From the NCBI GenBank assembly GCA_002316005.1, contig DCIM01000038.1, forward strand, positions 1 through 40,983: a stretch of 40,983 nt of DNA. Reading direction: 5' to 3'. Each line of letters opens with the position of its first letter. The first letter of the stretch is position 1. The notes below the pieces were generated by a model that made no database searches, was not told where the DNA came from, and saw only the letters and a list, made by a program, of their open reading frames with translations. The translations under genes and the position numbers were made by a program. Positions 1 through 8,580 of this stretch are shown here, piece by piece. The DNA is from Prevotellaceae bacterium UBA1726 (GTDB taxonomy: Bacteria; Bacteroidota; Bacteroidia; Bacteroidales; Bacteroidaceae).

Positions 1-6
1 GTTTTC

Positions 7-33
7 TGTTGTTGAGGAGCGAAGCGACGACCC
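7..33. repeat. 27-nt element near the 3' end of a glycosidase gene, copy 1
   Basis: A GC-rich 27-nt stretch lies 9 nt beyond the stop codon of the minus-strand GH76 gene. It matches 24 of 27 positions with 18136-18162, which lies 5 nt beyond the stop of the minus-strand GH2 gene. It may be a 3'-end or terminator-associated repeat, but the hairpin is weak and no T tract is convincing. The rest of positions 1-42 shows nothing else. Confidence 0.45.
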
Positions 34-42
34 TAAAAACTC

Positions 43-2142
43 TTATTTCACCAAAACCTTCTTTCCACCTACAATGTTGAGGCCCTTCTGCATTCTGTTG
101 AGGCGCTGACCGTTGATGTTGTAGATGCCAAAGTTTCCGTTTTCGTTATCGTTTTCGTTAATTTCCTCAATACCACTTGTTGGGTTGGCAAACTGGATAT
201 AATGGAAACGGGTGTTGATGTCTGAACAAGGAACAGCATAAACCTTATGCAGGCCAGTAGTCTTTGTTACATCAATGGTGTAGTCGTTCCAACCCTGAAG
301 GAGTGCATCAACACTACCAATCTTTGTTGCATCACTAATCTTATCGATGTAAAGACTGTAGTTGCCGCCATCGCTTGCTGAATAAAGGCGCAATGTACAT
401 TGTGTGGCACCGTCAGCATTACCGAAATCCACATTCTTGAAGCAGAGGTAACCGCCCTTCGAACGATTGGTGTTTGGTGTCAATCCGTCATCATCGAAAG
501 AATTCGAGAGTTGCATTCCCTTGATATCATCGAATATCTCAGCACCAATCACAGAGTATGCGTCCTTTGTGAATACACGATTTACATGAGCATTGAATGC
601 TACTGATACTGCTGTTGAACAACCGAAAGGATCATTTGAGAAATCCTTGTCACCATCCTTGAAATCCTCTGGCGTCTTTGTGAGCCATTTCGACCAGATA
701 ATGCCCTTTGAGTTTGCATTCTGATAAGCAAACCATGCATTCTTCTCCATCCATTCGAGTACATCCTCGTGATTCATTTCCTCTGCATAAAGACGACAGT
801 AACGCATCAGGATTCCCTTGAAACCGCAAAGGTCGCCTGTTGCAGTCTGGCAAGCCGACATGATGTTTGGCTGTGCGTTGTTGCTTGCACAAAGATTCTT
901 ATACGACCAGTTCCACACCTTGTCGGCATAGTTCTTGTATTTGTCATCACCTGTCAGTCGGTAGAGGTTCACGCAAGCGCCGAGCATTGTACCCTGATTA
1001 TATGTAGAACCCCATTTGTTGCCAGCGGTGAAGGTTGTCCAACTGTTGTCCCAACTGCCCGAATCCCACACATGACCATCATTATGGTCGCAAAGGTACT
1101 CATACTGCTTATCCCACAATCCCTTTGCCTTCTCAAGGTAGTCCTCCTCGCCAGTCATCTCGTAGAGATAGCATGCCGCATTGATGGCAGGACCATTGAT
1201 GCAAGAGTTTGAACCGTAATATGTGTCGCTTGCTTCTTTCCAGCGCAGAGTGCCCGATGGTTCAATGGCACGAGCCCACATATTGTCGAAGTTCTTCTTT
1301 GCAATAGTCAAGTGATTGCTATTGTTGAAATATTTTGCACCACGAACCAATGCAAGCACCATCCAAGTGATGTCGTCGTTGTATTCGTTCGAGCGAGGCC
1401 AACCTTGACCTGTAGAACACCAGTCACTACCACAGCGTGCGGTGAAGTTGGTCACGAGTTGGGTGTAGTATGTTCTGTATTCTGAATCTCCTGTTGTCTC
1501 AAATCCGTCGAGTATTGTCTCAATCATTTCGGCATCTCCCCAGAAACCGCCCCCACCAAGGACATGACCTGAACTGGCAGAATGATAGTACTGAGCCATG
1601 AAGTCGTTGAGGATATCATCGCGTACTGCCTCATTGAAACAAGTCTGCACTTCTCCAGCATATTCTGTGAGCGTCCATTCGCAGTTGCCAGTTGGGGATG
1701 TCGCATCAACGAGTGTAGGTTGTGTTCCGTCGGTGGTTTCTGTTACCGACATCATACTTGCACCGTCTTTTGCCACAATATTGTAGGTATCGGTCTTGCC
1801 CTCAATGGCTTTCAGTTGCCAGGTTCCGCAACGAGCCTTTGCTCCAGAGGTGCGTGCCACAATCTTCACGCCTGCCTTTGCCGAAGTTGCCGAACAGAGA
1901 TATTCGCCCATATAACCTTCCACGAACGAGTATGTCCCATCGCCATTGTCCTCCAACTGCCACAGTTGTGAAGGCACATTCGTAGGAGTCCAGAGTACGA
2001 GTGATACTCCGTTGCTCATTGATGCATTTGGGATTATCAGTGCTTTCGAACCGCATTTCACGGCATACCATTTGCCTGCCTCTATAGCATTTGCAGAAAC
2101 GACTGTTATTGCGAGGAATAATAAAAGTAATAACTTCTTCAT
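43..2142 (-). CDS. Secreted GH76 alpha-1,6-mannanase with ricin-like and CBM6-like domains
   Basis: Probable endo-alpha-1,6-mannanase acting on alpha-mannan backbones, such as yeast mannan, outside the cytoplasm. The 699-aa product starts at MKKLLLLL; the open frame continues upstream, but that part lies in promoter sequence and looks non-coding. Residues 1-19 form a signal peptide (cleavage after ANA). Residues about 20-160 resemble a ricin-type beta-trefoil (repeated QLW and CEW motifs). The catalytic (alpha/alpha)6 region has the NDDITWM motif, with the paired family aspartates at D256 and D257. A CBM6-like beta-sandwich follows at about 540-650. The last 40 residues (GIYNINGQRL then GGKKVLVK) resemble the conserved tail of many secreted Prevotella proteins, perhaps a sorting or anchoring signal (inference). 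It is divergent from the GH27 gene. The GH76 family is firm; the exact substrate is inferred. Confidence 0.88.
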   Translation of the reverse strand: MKKLLLLLFLAITVVSANAIEAGKWYAVKCGSKALIIPNASMSNGVSLVLWTPTNVPSQLWQLEDNGDGTYSFVEGYMGEYLCSATSAKAGVKIVARTSGAKARCGTWQLKAIEGKTDTYNIVAKDGASMMSVTETTDGTQPTLVDATSPTGNCEWTLTEYAGEVQTCFNEAVRDDILNDFMAQYYHSASSGHVLGGGGFWGDAEMIETILDGFETTGDSEYRTYYTQLVTNFTARCGSDWCSTGQGWPRSNEYNDDITWMVLALVRGAKYFNNSNHLTIAKKNFDNMWARAIEPSGTLRWKEASDTYYGSNSCINGPAINAACYLYEMTGEEDYLEKAKGLWDKQYEYLCDHNDGHVWDSGSWDNSWTTFTAGNKWGSTYNQGTMLGACVNLYRLTGDDKYKNYADKVWNWSYKNLCASNNAQPNIMSACQTATGDLCGFKGILMRYCRLYAEEMNHEDVLEWMEKNAWFAYQNANSKGIIWSKWLTKTPEDFKDGDKDFSNDPFGCSTAVSVAFNAHVNRVFTKDAYSVIGAEIFDDIKGMQLSNSFDDDGLTPNTNRSKGGYLCFKNVDFGNADGATQCTLRLYSASDGGNYSLYIDKISDATKIGSVDALLQGWNDYTIDVTKTTGLHKVYAVPCSDINTRFHYIQFANPTSGIEEINENDNENGNFGIYNINGQRLNRMQKGLNIVGGKKVLVK

Positions 2143-2178
2143 GTTGGTTTGTAGTTTTGTTTTTTGGTTTTCTGCATG

Positions 2179-2186
2179 CAAAAGTA
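2179..2186 (-). promoter_or_regulatory. -7 box for the GH76 gene
   Basis: TACTTTTG on the minus strand, 36 nt upstream of the GH76 start, matches the Bacteroidota -7 consensus TAnnTTTG. A -33 TTG at the usual 19-21 nt spacing is not clear. This position, inside what would be the extended reading frame, supports the downstream start. Confidence 0.5.
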
Positions 2187-2250
2187 CAAAAACTGAGCGA
2201 AACAACCTAAAAAATAATAAGGTAAAACGCGTTTTTTCCAATATTTTAAT

Positions 2251-2258
2251 TAATTTTG
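2251..2258 (+). promoter_or_regulatory. -7 box for the GH27 gene
   Basis: TAATTTTG on the plus strand, 44 nt upstream of the GH27 start, fits TAnnTTTG. It lies about 65 nt from the oppositely oriented box of the GH76 gene, so a regulator bound between them could control both. Confidence 0.45.
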
Positions 2259-2302
2259 CGTACAAAGAAATAGTATAGACTAAAACTAAAAACCTAAACA
2301 AT

Positions 2303-4522
2303 ATGAAAAAAGCATTATTTCTTTTCGTATGTAGTCTGTTTGCAATGAATTCTTTTGCACAGATTTTCCCATCCGACAAGGCTCGCTTCCATTGGGGCGA
2401 CAACATGGAATGGAAGAACCCAAAGTTTGATGACAGCAGTTGGATGGAGATTTCCACCGCTCGCGATTGGGGTTCTCAGGGCATGGAACGCACTATGACC
2501 TATGCTTGGTATCGTGTACATTTCAAGGTTGACAAGAGTATCTTTGATGGTGCTGACCAGCAGAGTACCCTCCGCCTGACAATTCCTTATGTCGATGACG
2601 CAGAGGTTACTTACCTCAATGGCGTAGAGGTGGGTAGCAGCGGTCGTCTGCCCGACCATCCAGAGAAGTATGCTTCTGCATGGGCTGTGCCTCGCGTTTA
2701 TTTCATTCCTGCTTCGGCTGTCAATTTCGAGGGCGACAATGTGCTTGCCATTCGTATGTGGAACGAAGGTGGCGAGGGTGGAATGAGCCTTACTGCTTCA
2801 CGCCCAAAGATGAACTTCTCGCTCTCTGCTCCTTCGCGTGTTGACGGAGTGAAGTTCAGCGGAAAGGAAGTGGTGCTTAAGGGCCAGAAGATGGCGAAAC
2901 TCATCATGACTAACGACTATGCCGGCAAGCAGGTGGGTGAGTATAAACTCACTTCTTACGACCCATCAACAGGCAAGGAATTTGCCACAATCGCAAAGAA
3001 GGTAACTGTTGCTTCTCATCAGTCTTATGCCCTCAGCGTTCCTTGTGTTGAAGGCTATCAGCGTGTGAAGGCTGTCTATACAGACAAGGCAACAGGCAAG
3101 AGTGCTGAATACGAGTTCACTCCAAAGTATATCCTCACTCCAAAGGCTCCTGAGAGTCCTCGTTTCAATATGGCTGGCATCTATGGTGTTCGTCCGGGTT
3201 CACCTGTCATCTATCGCCTTCCTGTAAGTGGCGAGCGACCAATGAAGTTCTCTGTAAGCAACCTCCCTGCTGGTCTTTCGCTTGATGCCGAGAAGGGTGT
3301 CATCTCTGGAAAACTCGAAAAGCGTGGCGATTATATCCTCAACATCACAGCCGAGAATGCAAAGGGTAAGGCTGATGCTCAGTTGACAATCCGTGTTGGC
3401 AACACTCTCGCACTCACTCCTCCTATGGGTTGGAACTCATGGAACTGCTGGGGACTGTCTGTTACTCAGGACCGCGTAATCTCGTCTGCACAGGCTCTCA
3501 TCGACAAGGGACTTGCCGACTATGGCTATTCTTACATCAATATTGATGATGGTTGGGAGGCTCCTGAGCGTAATGCTGATGGCACAATTGCTGTCAACGA
3601 GAAGTTCCCAAGCATGAAGAACCTTGGCGACTGGCTCCACGGCGAGGGATTGAAGTTTGGTATCTACTCTTCTCCTGGCGACCTCACCTGTGGTGGCTAT
3701 CTCGGTAGTATCGACCACGAACTGCAGGATGCTGAGTCATACAACTCTTGGGGCATCGACTACCTGAAGTATGACTGGTGTGGCTACAGCCGCAAGCATG
3801 CAACAGAACCTGACAACAACACCATTGCATCGTATGTTCGTCCTTATCTCCTTATGGAGAGATGTCTCCGCCAGCAGCCACGCGATATCTTCTATAGCCT
3901 CTGCCAGTATGGTATGCAGGAGGTGTGGAAGTGGGGACATGCCGTTGATGCTAACTCTTGGCGTACAACGGGTGATATCACCGATACATGGGAGAGCCTC
4001 TACAATATTGGTTTTGAGCAGCAGACAGACCTCTATCCTTATGCTGCCCCTGGTCATTGGAACGACCCTGATATGCTCATCGTAGGAAAGGTGGGATGGA
4101 GTGACAACCTCCGCGACTCACGCCTCACTCCTGACGAGCAGTACACTCACATCTCGCTCTGGTGTCTCCTTGCTTCGAATATGCTCATCGGTTGCGACAT
4201 TGCTCAGATGGACGAGTTCACAGTTGCTATCCTCTGCAACAACGAGGTGAACGCCATCAACCAGGATGTTCTCGGCAAACAGGCTCAGAAGGTTTACGAT
4301 GTTGACGGTGTGCAGATTTGGTCGCGTCCACTTGCCGATGGTGGTACTGCAGTAGGTATCTTCAACCTCAACGAGAAGGATGTGACATTCGACTTTGGCA
4401 AGCAAATCGCCAAACTTGGTCTTAGTGGCAAGAAACTCCGCGACCTCTGGCGTCAGCAGGACACAAACGCGACCAGTTTCTTCATCCCAACTCATGGAGT
4501 TGTGCTTCTCAAAGCAAAGTAA
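2303..4522 (+). CDS. Secreted GH27 alpha-galactosidase with N-terminal beta-sandwich domain
   Basis: Removes terminal alpha-galactose from galacto-oligosaccharides, galactomannans or glycoproteins. The 739-aa product begins with a signal peptide (about 1-19, ending NSFA|QIF). A galactose-binding-like beta-sandwich follows (about 25-180), then an Ig/cadherin-like segment (about 270-355, with PAGLSLDAEKGVISG), then the GH27 barrel from PPMGWNSWNCWG (about 372). The barrel shows YINIDDGW and the nucleophile in KYDWCG at D491. The acid/base candidate is D558 in TGDITDTW, four residues after R554, the same spacing as R227/D231 in human alpha-galactosidase A. NDPDMLIVG is also present. It is divergent from the GH76 mannanase, which suggests joint use of a galactose-decorated alpha-mannan (inference). 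Confidence 0.93.
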   Translation: MKKALFLFVCSLFAMNSFAQIFPSDKARFHWGDNMEWKNPKFDDSSWMEISTARDWGSQGMERTMTYAWYRVHFKVDKSIFDGADQQSTLRLTIPYVDDAEVTYLNGVEVGSSGRLPDHPEKYASAWAVPRVYFIPASAVNFEGDNVLAIRMWNEGGEGGMSLTASRPKMNFSLSAPSRVDGVKFSGKEVVLKGQKMAKLIMTNDYAGKQVGEYKLTSYDPSTGKEFATIAKKVTVASHQSYALSVPCVEGYQRVKAVYTDKATGKSAEYEFTPKYILTPKAPESPRFNMAGIYGVRPGSPVIYRLPVSGERPMKFSVSNLPAGLSLDAEKGVISGKLEKRGDYILNITAENAKGKADAQLTIRVGNTLALTPPMGWNSWNCWGLSVTQDRVISSAQALIDKGLADYGYSYINIDDGWEAPERNADGTIAVNEKFPSMKNLGDWLHGEGLKFGIYSSPGDLTCGGYLGSIDHELQDAESYNSWGIDYLKYDWCGYSRKHATEPDNNTIASYVRPYLLMERCLRQQPRDIFYSLCQYGMQEVWKWGHAVDANSWRTTGDITDTWESLYNIGFEQQTDLYPYAAPGHWNDPDMLIVGKVGWSDNLRDSRLTPDEQYTHISLWCLLASNMLIGCDIAQMDEFTVAILCNNEVNAINQDVLGKQAQKVYDVDGVQIWSRPLADGGTAVGIFNLNEKDVTFDFGKQIAKLGLSGKKLRDLWRQQDTNATSFFIPTHGVVLLKAK

Positions 4523-4532
4523 CAAAGACCCT

Positions 4533-4561
4533 CCCCCTTGCCCCTCCCATAAATGGAGGGG
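4533..4561. terminator. C/G-rich hairpin repeat after the GH27 gene
   Basis: CCCCTCC and GGAGGGG (4541-4547 and 4555-4561) form a 7-bp stem just after the GH27 stop. There is no long T tract. The sequence resembles the C-rich/G-rich palindromic spacers near 18060, 36676 and 37447, so it may be a dispersed noncoding repeat that also terminates transcription. Confidence 0.4.
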
Positions 4562-4690
4562 AGTAAATAGTTTGAAAGCAGAATATCATTTTTTGCGATT
4601 TTGAGCCCTTTAGGGCGACTTTATATGTCGTGCTTGCATGGTCATTCTAAAAAATCTTTGATTTTAATCTCAAAATTCAACTTTTTGTAT

Positions 4691-4698
4691 TACCTTTG
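4691..4698 (+). promoter_or_regulatory. -7 box for the thioredoxin-fold lipoprotein
   Basis: TACCTTTG 27 nt before the start fits TAnnTTTG. No -33 element is clear at the expected distance. Confidence 0.5.
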
Positions 4699-4724
4699 TA
4701 GCCAGAAAATAAAAAATTTTAGAA

Positions 4725-5885
4725 ATGAAGATAAACAAGATTCTGTCAGTAGCAGTCATAGTGATGGCTGCACTGGCTACAATTTCGTGCGATAATAAGA
4801 AGTTCGAGATTGCCGGAACAATCGCTCAGGCAAAGGATTCACTCCTCTATCTCGAGAATGTAGGACTTGACGGAGTAGAGACTGTTGACTCTGTTAAACT
4901 TGGCGAAAACGGTGAGTTCTCATTCGCTGAGAAGGCTACTGATGCACCAGAGTTCTACCGCCTTCGTATCAAAGACCAGATTATCAACCTCTCTATCGAC
5001 TCAACCGAGACTGTAAACATCAAGGCTGAGTATCCTACAATGGCTTATAAGTATGAGGTCGAGGGTTCTGAGAACTGTTCGAAGATTAAGGAACTCGCAC
5101 TCAACCAGATGACTCTCCAGAGTCAGATCAACGCAATCATCAAGAACCCTACACTCAAGGTTGCTGCTGTTGCCGACAGCATTAATGTTGTTGTCAATAA
5201 CTACAAGGAGTTCGTGAAGGCTAACTACATCTACAAGGAGCCACAGAAGTCGTATGCTTACTTCGCTCTCTTCCAGACTGTAGTCGTTGGCAATCAGTAC
5301 GACCTCATCTTCAACCCACGCAATAGCGAGGAGGATGTGAAGGCATTTGCTGCTGTAGCAACAAGTTGGGACACATTCCACCCAGGTGCTATCCGTGGCG
5401 AGAACCTCCACAACATCGCTATCGAGGGCATGAAGAATGTACGCATTGTTCAGGCTCGCAACAACTATACCGTTGATTCGGAAAAGGTTGACCTCTCAAA
5501 CACTCTCGACATTGTTCTTACAGACAACAAGGGCAACATCCGCAAGTTGTCGGAGTTGAAGGGCCATCCAGTGCTTCTCGACTTCTGCTCGTTTGCACAG
5601 GAAGGTGTTACAGAGCGTATCATGCAGTTGCGCGACCTCTACAACAAGTATCACGCTCAGGGTCTTGAAATCTATCAGGTTTCGCTCGATGCTAACCAGC
5701 ACTTCTGGAAGACTCAGACTGCTGCCCTCCCTTGGGTATCGGTAAACGATGTTGACGGAGCTGCAGCTCAGAGATACAATGTATTCCAGCTCCCAACCTT
5801 CTTCCTTCTCAAGAAGGACGGTACAGCTCATCGCCGTGATGTTCAGATTAAGGATATTGATGCCGAGATAAAGGCAATTCTCTAA
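4725..5885 (+). CDS. Thioredoxin-like (TlpA/AhpC-TSA) lipoprotein lacking CXXC
   Basis: A 386-aa envelope lipoprotein. Residues 1-21 are a signal peptide with lipobox ATISC, so C22 would be lipidated. Residues about 25-110 look like the DUF4369 beta-rich domain (FEIAGTI, DSLLYLENVG) that precedes thioredoxin domains in many Bacteroidales proteins. Residues about 255-386 have the thioredoxin-fold pattern: GHPVLLDF, a central helix, then the cis-proline region QLPTFFLLKKDG (P357) and RRDV. Where relatives have WCxxC, this protein has DFCSFAQEG with a single cysteine (C288). It therefore cannot carry out standard dithiol exchange; it may act as a one-cysteine reductase or binding protein, or be non-catalytic (inference). 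It appears monocistronic, with its own -7 box and a following terminator. Confidence 0.85.
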   Translation: MKINKILSVAVIVMAALATISCDNKKFEIAGTIAQAKDSLLYLENVGLDGVETVDSVKLGENGEFSFAEKATDAPEFYRLRIKDQIINLSIDSTETVNIKAEYPTMAYKYEVEGSENCSKIKELALNQMTLQSQINAIIKNPTLKVAAVADSINVVVNNYKEFVKANYIYKEPQKSYAYFALFQTVVVGNQYDLIFNPRNSEEDVKAFAAVATSWDTFHPGAIRGENLHNIAIEGMKNVRIVQARNNYTVDSEKVDLSNTLDIVLTDNKGNIRKLSELKGHPVLLDFCSFAQEGVTERIMQLRDLYNKYHAQGLEIYQVSLDANQHFWKTQTAALPWVSVNDVDGAAAQRYNVFQLPTFFLLKKDGTAHRRDVQIKDIDAEIKAIL

Positions 5886-5912
5886 TCAAACTTATACAAC
5901 CAATAAAACTTG

Positions 5913-5941
5913 AAAGGAAGGCCCCCGGGCTTTCCTTTTTT
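5913..5941 (+). terminator. Intrinsic terminator after the thioredoxin-fold gene
   Basis: AAAGGAAGGCCC pairs with GGGCTTTCCTTT (one G-U pair) around a tight C-rich loop and is followed by a T run. It lies 28 nt after the stop codon. Confidence 0.8.
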
Positions 5942-6052
5942 TATTGAATGTATTAAGTGATTTTTTAGACAGAATGACATAATGAACAAAAAATTCTGTT
6001 AATTCTGTAAATTCTTGTTGAAATAAAAACGAGATATATAAAATTTTTTGTG

Positions 6053-6060
6053 TATCTTTG
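6053..6060 (+). promoter_or_regulatory. -7 box for the ROK kinase
   Basis: TATCTTTG 28 nt upstream of the ROK kinase start matches the Bacteroidota -7 consensus. No clear -33 TTG. Confidence 0.55.
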
Positions 6061-6087
6061 TAGCGACTATAAACCTAAAAACAAGAT

Positions 6088-6966
6088 ATGAGAAATTTAG
6101 CTATTGGTGTAGATGTTGGCGGTAGCCATGTCTGCAGTGCAGTCATCGATATTGATGCTGGAGTAATTGTTGGTGAACCAATCACAACTGATGTCGCACA
6201 CGACGAACCTGCTGATGTCCTCTTTGCCGCTTGGGCAGAGAACCTCACTCGTTGCCTTGCAGCAGCACCAGAACCTGTGACACGCATTGGTATGGACTTC
6301 CCTGGACCATTCGATTATGCTAACGGTATTTCGCAGATGGAACATAAGATGCCACATATCAAAGGCCTTTCTGTTGCCGATGAGTTGCGTAAGCGTATTC
6401 CAAACAGCGAGAACCTTGAGTTCCGTTTCGTCAACGATGCTAATTCGTTTGCTTTGGGCGAGGCTTATTTCGGTGGTGCAAAGGATGCCGACCGTGTAGT
6501 AGTGCTTGCCATTGGTACTGGTCTTGGTAGTGGATTCATTGCCGACCATCAGATTGTGGAGAATGGCGAGACTGTTCCTCCTGATGGTGAGGTGTGGAAC
6601 CTTCCTTATGGCGATGACATTGCTGATGCTCAGTTCTCTACTCGTGGCATCACAGGCCGTTACGAGAAACTCACTGGCGTGAAGATGCCGGGAGTGAAGG
6701 AAATTGCTCAACGCTATGACACTGACCCTGCTGCTCGTCAGACATTGGAGGCATTCGGTTGGGAGTTGGCTGATTTCACAGCACCACTCATCAAGCAGTT
6801 CCAGTGCAAGGATATCCTCATTGGTGGAAACATTGCCCGTTGTCTTAACCTCTTTGGCCCAAAGATGGAAGAAGGCTACAAGGCAGCAGGTCTTGATGTG
6901 ACCATCCGCCCATGTGCATTGTTGAGCGATGCTGCCATGATGGGTGCTGCCGCACTCTACAAATAA
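6088..6966 (+). CDS. ROK-family sugar kinase (glucokinase-like)
   Basis: A 292-aa cytoplasmic kinase that probably phosphorylates glucose or a related hexose on O6. Phosphate-binding motif DVGGSHV lies at residues 9-15, GMDFPGP at about 68, the catalytic base in FVNDANSF at D117, and the adenosine-binding loop GTGLGSGF at about 150. GEVWNLPYGDD and STRGITGRYEKLTG follow. The CxCGxxGC zinc cluster typical of ROK transcription factors and many ROK glucokinases is absent, as in polyphosphate/ATP glucokinase-like members. There is no DNA-binding domain, so it is an enzyme rather than an NagC/Mlc-type regulator. Downstream it converges with the DUF4143 ATPase gene across hairpin repeat A. Substrate specificity cannot be read from the sequence. 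Confidence 0.85.
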   Translation: MRNLAIGVDVGGSHVCSAVIDIDAGVIVGEPITTDVAHDEPADVLFAAWAENLTRCLAAAPEPVTRIGMDFPGPFDYANGISQMEHKMPHIKGLSVADELRKRIPNSENLEFRFVNDANSFALGEAYFGGAKDADRVVVLAIGTGLGSGFIADHQIVENGETVPPDGEVWNLPYGDDIADAQFSTRGITGRYEKLTGVKMPGVKEIAQRYDTDPAARQTLEAFGWELADFTAPLIKQFQCKDILIGGNIARCLNLFGPKMEEGYKAAGLDVTIRPCALLSDAAMMGAAALYK

Positions 6967-6976
6967 TCCGCTGTAA

Positions 6977-7070
6977 TTCCCACCTTATTATATATAAAAA
7001 GCAGAAAACCTACCAAAAACCTACCAAAAACCTACCATTATGGTAGATATATATGGTAGGTTTTTGTTTT
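6977..7070. repeat. Covarying hairpin repeat, copy A
   Basis: Begins with CCCACCTTATTATATATAA, then three direct units AAAACCTACC/AAAAACCTACC (7005-7036). An inner palindrome CTACCA-TTA-TGGTAG follows, then a spacer ATATATA and an inverted arm GGTAGGTTTTT. It lies between the convergent ROK and ATPase genes; its right end runs into the ATPase stop codon at 7070-7072. Related copies: 8492, 9200, 10864, 12476 and 13063 (inverted). Confidence 0.9.
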
Positions 7071-8314
7071 TATATCTCCGTTATTGGTATTACCTCTATC
7101 TTCATATCTTTCTTCTCAATAGTTCTCTTTTCGTTGAATGTAACAATACATAAGTTCTGGCAGTGTAATTCCTCAGCACATTCTATTATACTGTCAACTT
7201 CTCGCTTTTCTGTTTTTGTGTTGCTTATATCATAACATACTTGTATGAGACGTTCAACTTTACTTCCTGTTCGTAGAACGAAGTCAACCTCCTTATCGTT
7301 GCGAGAACGGTAATAGAACAATGAGCGTTCAGGATCGTAGCCTCTTCTAATCAATTCTACGAAAACTTGATTCTCAAGCAGACGGCCTAAATTTTCACTA
7401 AGATTAAAGGCACTTGATGCAACAAATCCATTGTCTACCACATACACCTTCTGTGCCGCTTTCTTCATCAACTTCAGTTTGTTGTTGTAACGAGGAAGGT
7501 AGTAGAATAGGAAAGGTTCGTGCAGATAGTTCATGAACTTCTTGGTGGTACTTACGCTTGATAAAGCCAAGGCATCAGCAACATCGTTGTAGCTAAGGGG
7601 GTTGCAGAAGTTGGAAAGTAGATAGTTTGCTACATTATGAAGATCAGTTACATTTCTGACTTTGTGTCTTCTCACTATGTCTTTATATAGGATTGAGTCA
7701 AAGAGGGTGTGGAGATAGTTTTGCGTTATACTGCGTTGAACTACAGACTCAGGATAACCTCCGTTGAATAGGTAGTCGTCTTCTATGCCACGAACTATAT
7801 CTTTATTTGACTCATTGATATTTTTGATATCAAACTTATTCCATGTAAATGTTTCTTCAAGGCTAAAAGGCAGCATGTTGATTTCCAGATAACGTCCTGT
7901 AAGCATTGTTGCCATTTCACCCGAGAGCATGTTTGCATTACTACCGGTTATAACCATATTGATACCCCTGCGATAGAGTTTGCTCACCCATATATCCCAG
8001 TTAGGCACATTCTGAACTTCATCCAGCAGAAGATATTCGTAGTTGGGATATACATCGTCCAATAAAGGCATCACTCTATCCTCGTCCCACATGTCAAGCA
8101 ACCGGTTATCATCGAAATTCAAATAAGCAAAGTTCTTGTCCTTCAGCATTAATAAAGCCTGAGTAGACTTACCCACTCGACGAGGTCCAGTTATCAACTT
8201 TACATTGTGATTTGACAATAATGACTCAAAATCATAATTTGTACTACGCTCCAAATAAGGTTGCGCTAAGAGCCGATCTCGTTCTGCACGTTGATTTATA
8301 ATGGTAGTTCTCAT
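7070..8314 (-). CDS. AAA+ ATPase with DUF4143 domain (array member 1)
   Basis: A 414-aa P-loop ATPase of the large, poorly understood AAA/DUF4143 family. Walker A GPRRVGKST is at residues 43-51, Walker B is in YLLLDEVQ (about 95), and a sensor-1-like motif MVITGSNANML follows near 120. The C-terminal part (about 200-400) is DUF4143-like, with VVDNGF, LLENQVFVELIRRG and a DKEVDFVL...RLIQVCYD segment of the PD-(D/E)XK nuclease-fold type. Whether the nuclease site is active is unknown. The gene has its own promoter (8338-8368) and sits between hairpin repeats A and B. Proteins of this family are common in Bacteroidetes accessory DNA; a defence or toxin-antitoxin-like role is often suspected but not established. 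Confidence 0.85.
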   Translation of the reverse strand: MRTTIINQRAERDRLLAQPYLERSTNYDFESLLSNHNVKLITGPRRVGKSTQALLMLKDKNFAYLNFDDNRLLDMWDEDRVMPLLDDVYPNYEYLLLDEVQNVPNWDIWVSKLYRRGINMVITGSNANMLSGEMATMLTGRYLEINMLPFSLEETFTWNKFDIKNINESNKDIVRGIEDDYLFNGGYPESVVQRSITQNYLHTLFDSILYKDIVRRHKVRNVTDLHNVANYLLSNFCNPLSYNDVADALALSSVSTTKKFMNYLHEPFLFYYLPRYNNKLKLMKKAAQKVYVVDNGFVASSAFNLSENLGRLLENQVFVELIRRGYDPERSLFYYRSRNDKEVDFVLRTGSKVERLIQVCYDISNTKTEKREVDSIIECAEELHCQNLCIVTFNEKRTIEKKDMKIEVIPITEI

Positions 8315-8337
8315 AATAGATATCGTAATTACGAGTG

Positions 8338-8368
8338 CAAATATAGTGCTTTTTATTCAAAAATGCAA
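8338..8368 (-). promoter_or_regulatory. Promoter of DUF4143 ATPase 1
   Basis: Minus-strand TTG (8368-8366), a 20-nt spacer, then TATATTTG (8345-8338), 24 nt before the start codon. This matches the Bacteroidota -33/-7 arrangement. Confidence 0.7.
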
Positions 8369-8491
8369 GTGTATTGAACAAAAAACCTACTTTTTTATTC
8401 ACTACAGCGTGAATATTGAACAAAAAATCGATTTTTTGAATATAGAATCGTAATAGCGAAACTACATTTTTATGATGGTTATCTGCCATAA

Positions 8492-8580
8492 TCTTTATAT
8501 ATAAAAAGGCGAAAACCTATCAAAAACCTACCAAAAACCTACCATTATGGTAGATATATGTGGTAGGTTTTTTGTTTTTG
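8492..8580. repeat. Covarying hairpin repeat, copy B
   Basis: TTTATATATAAAAAGGCG precedes a mixed set of direct units (one CCTATC, then two CCTACC). The inner palindrome CTACCA-TTA-TGGTAG and the inverted arm GGTAGGTTTTTTG follow. It separates ATPase 1 from the small exported protein and runs directly into the extended module at 8579-8679. Confidence 0.9.

Noticed and set aside
2143..2457. N-terminal extension of the GH76 frame by 105 codons
   Set aside because: It would place about 100 residues before a perfect signal peptide and would cover both divergent promoters and part of the GH27 gene.
7005..7036. Short tandem units resembling a CRISPR array
   Set aside because: The units are 11 bp with no spacer sequences, they pair with an inverted arm, and no cas genes are present.
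8244..8489. 81-codon minus-strand frame upstream of ATPase 1
   Set aside because: It overlaps the ATPase promoter and start, and consists of low-complexity repeats (TATTGAACAAAAAA twice).
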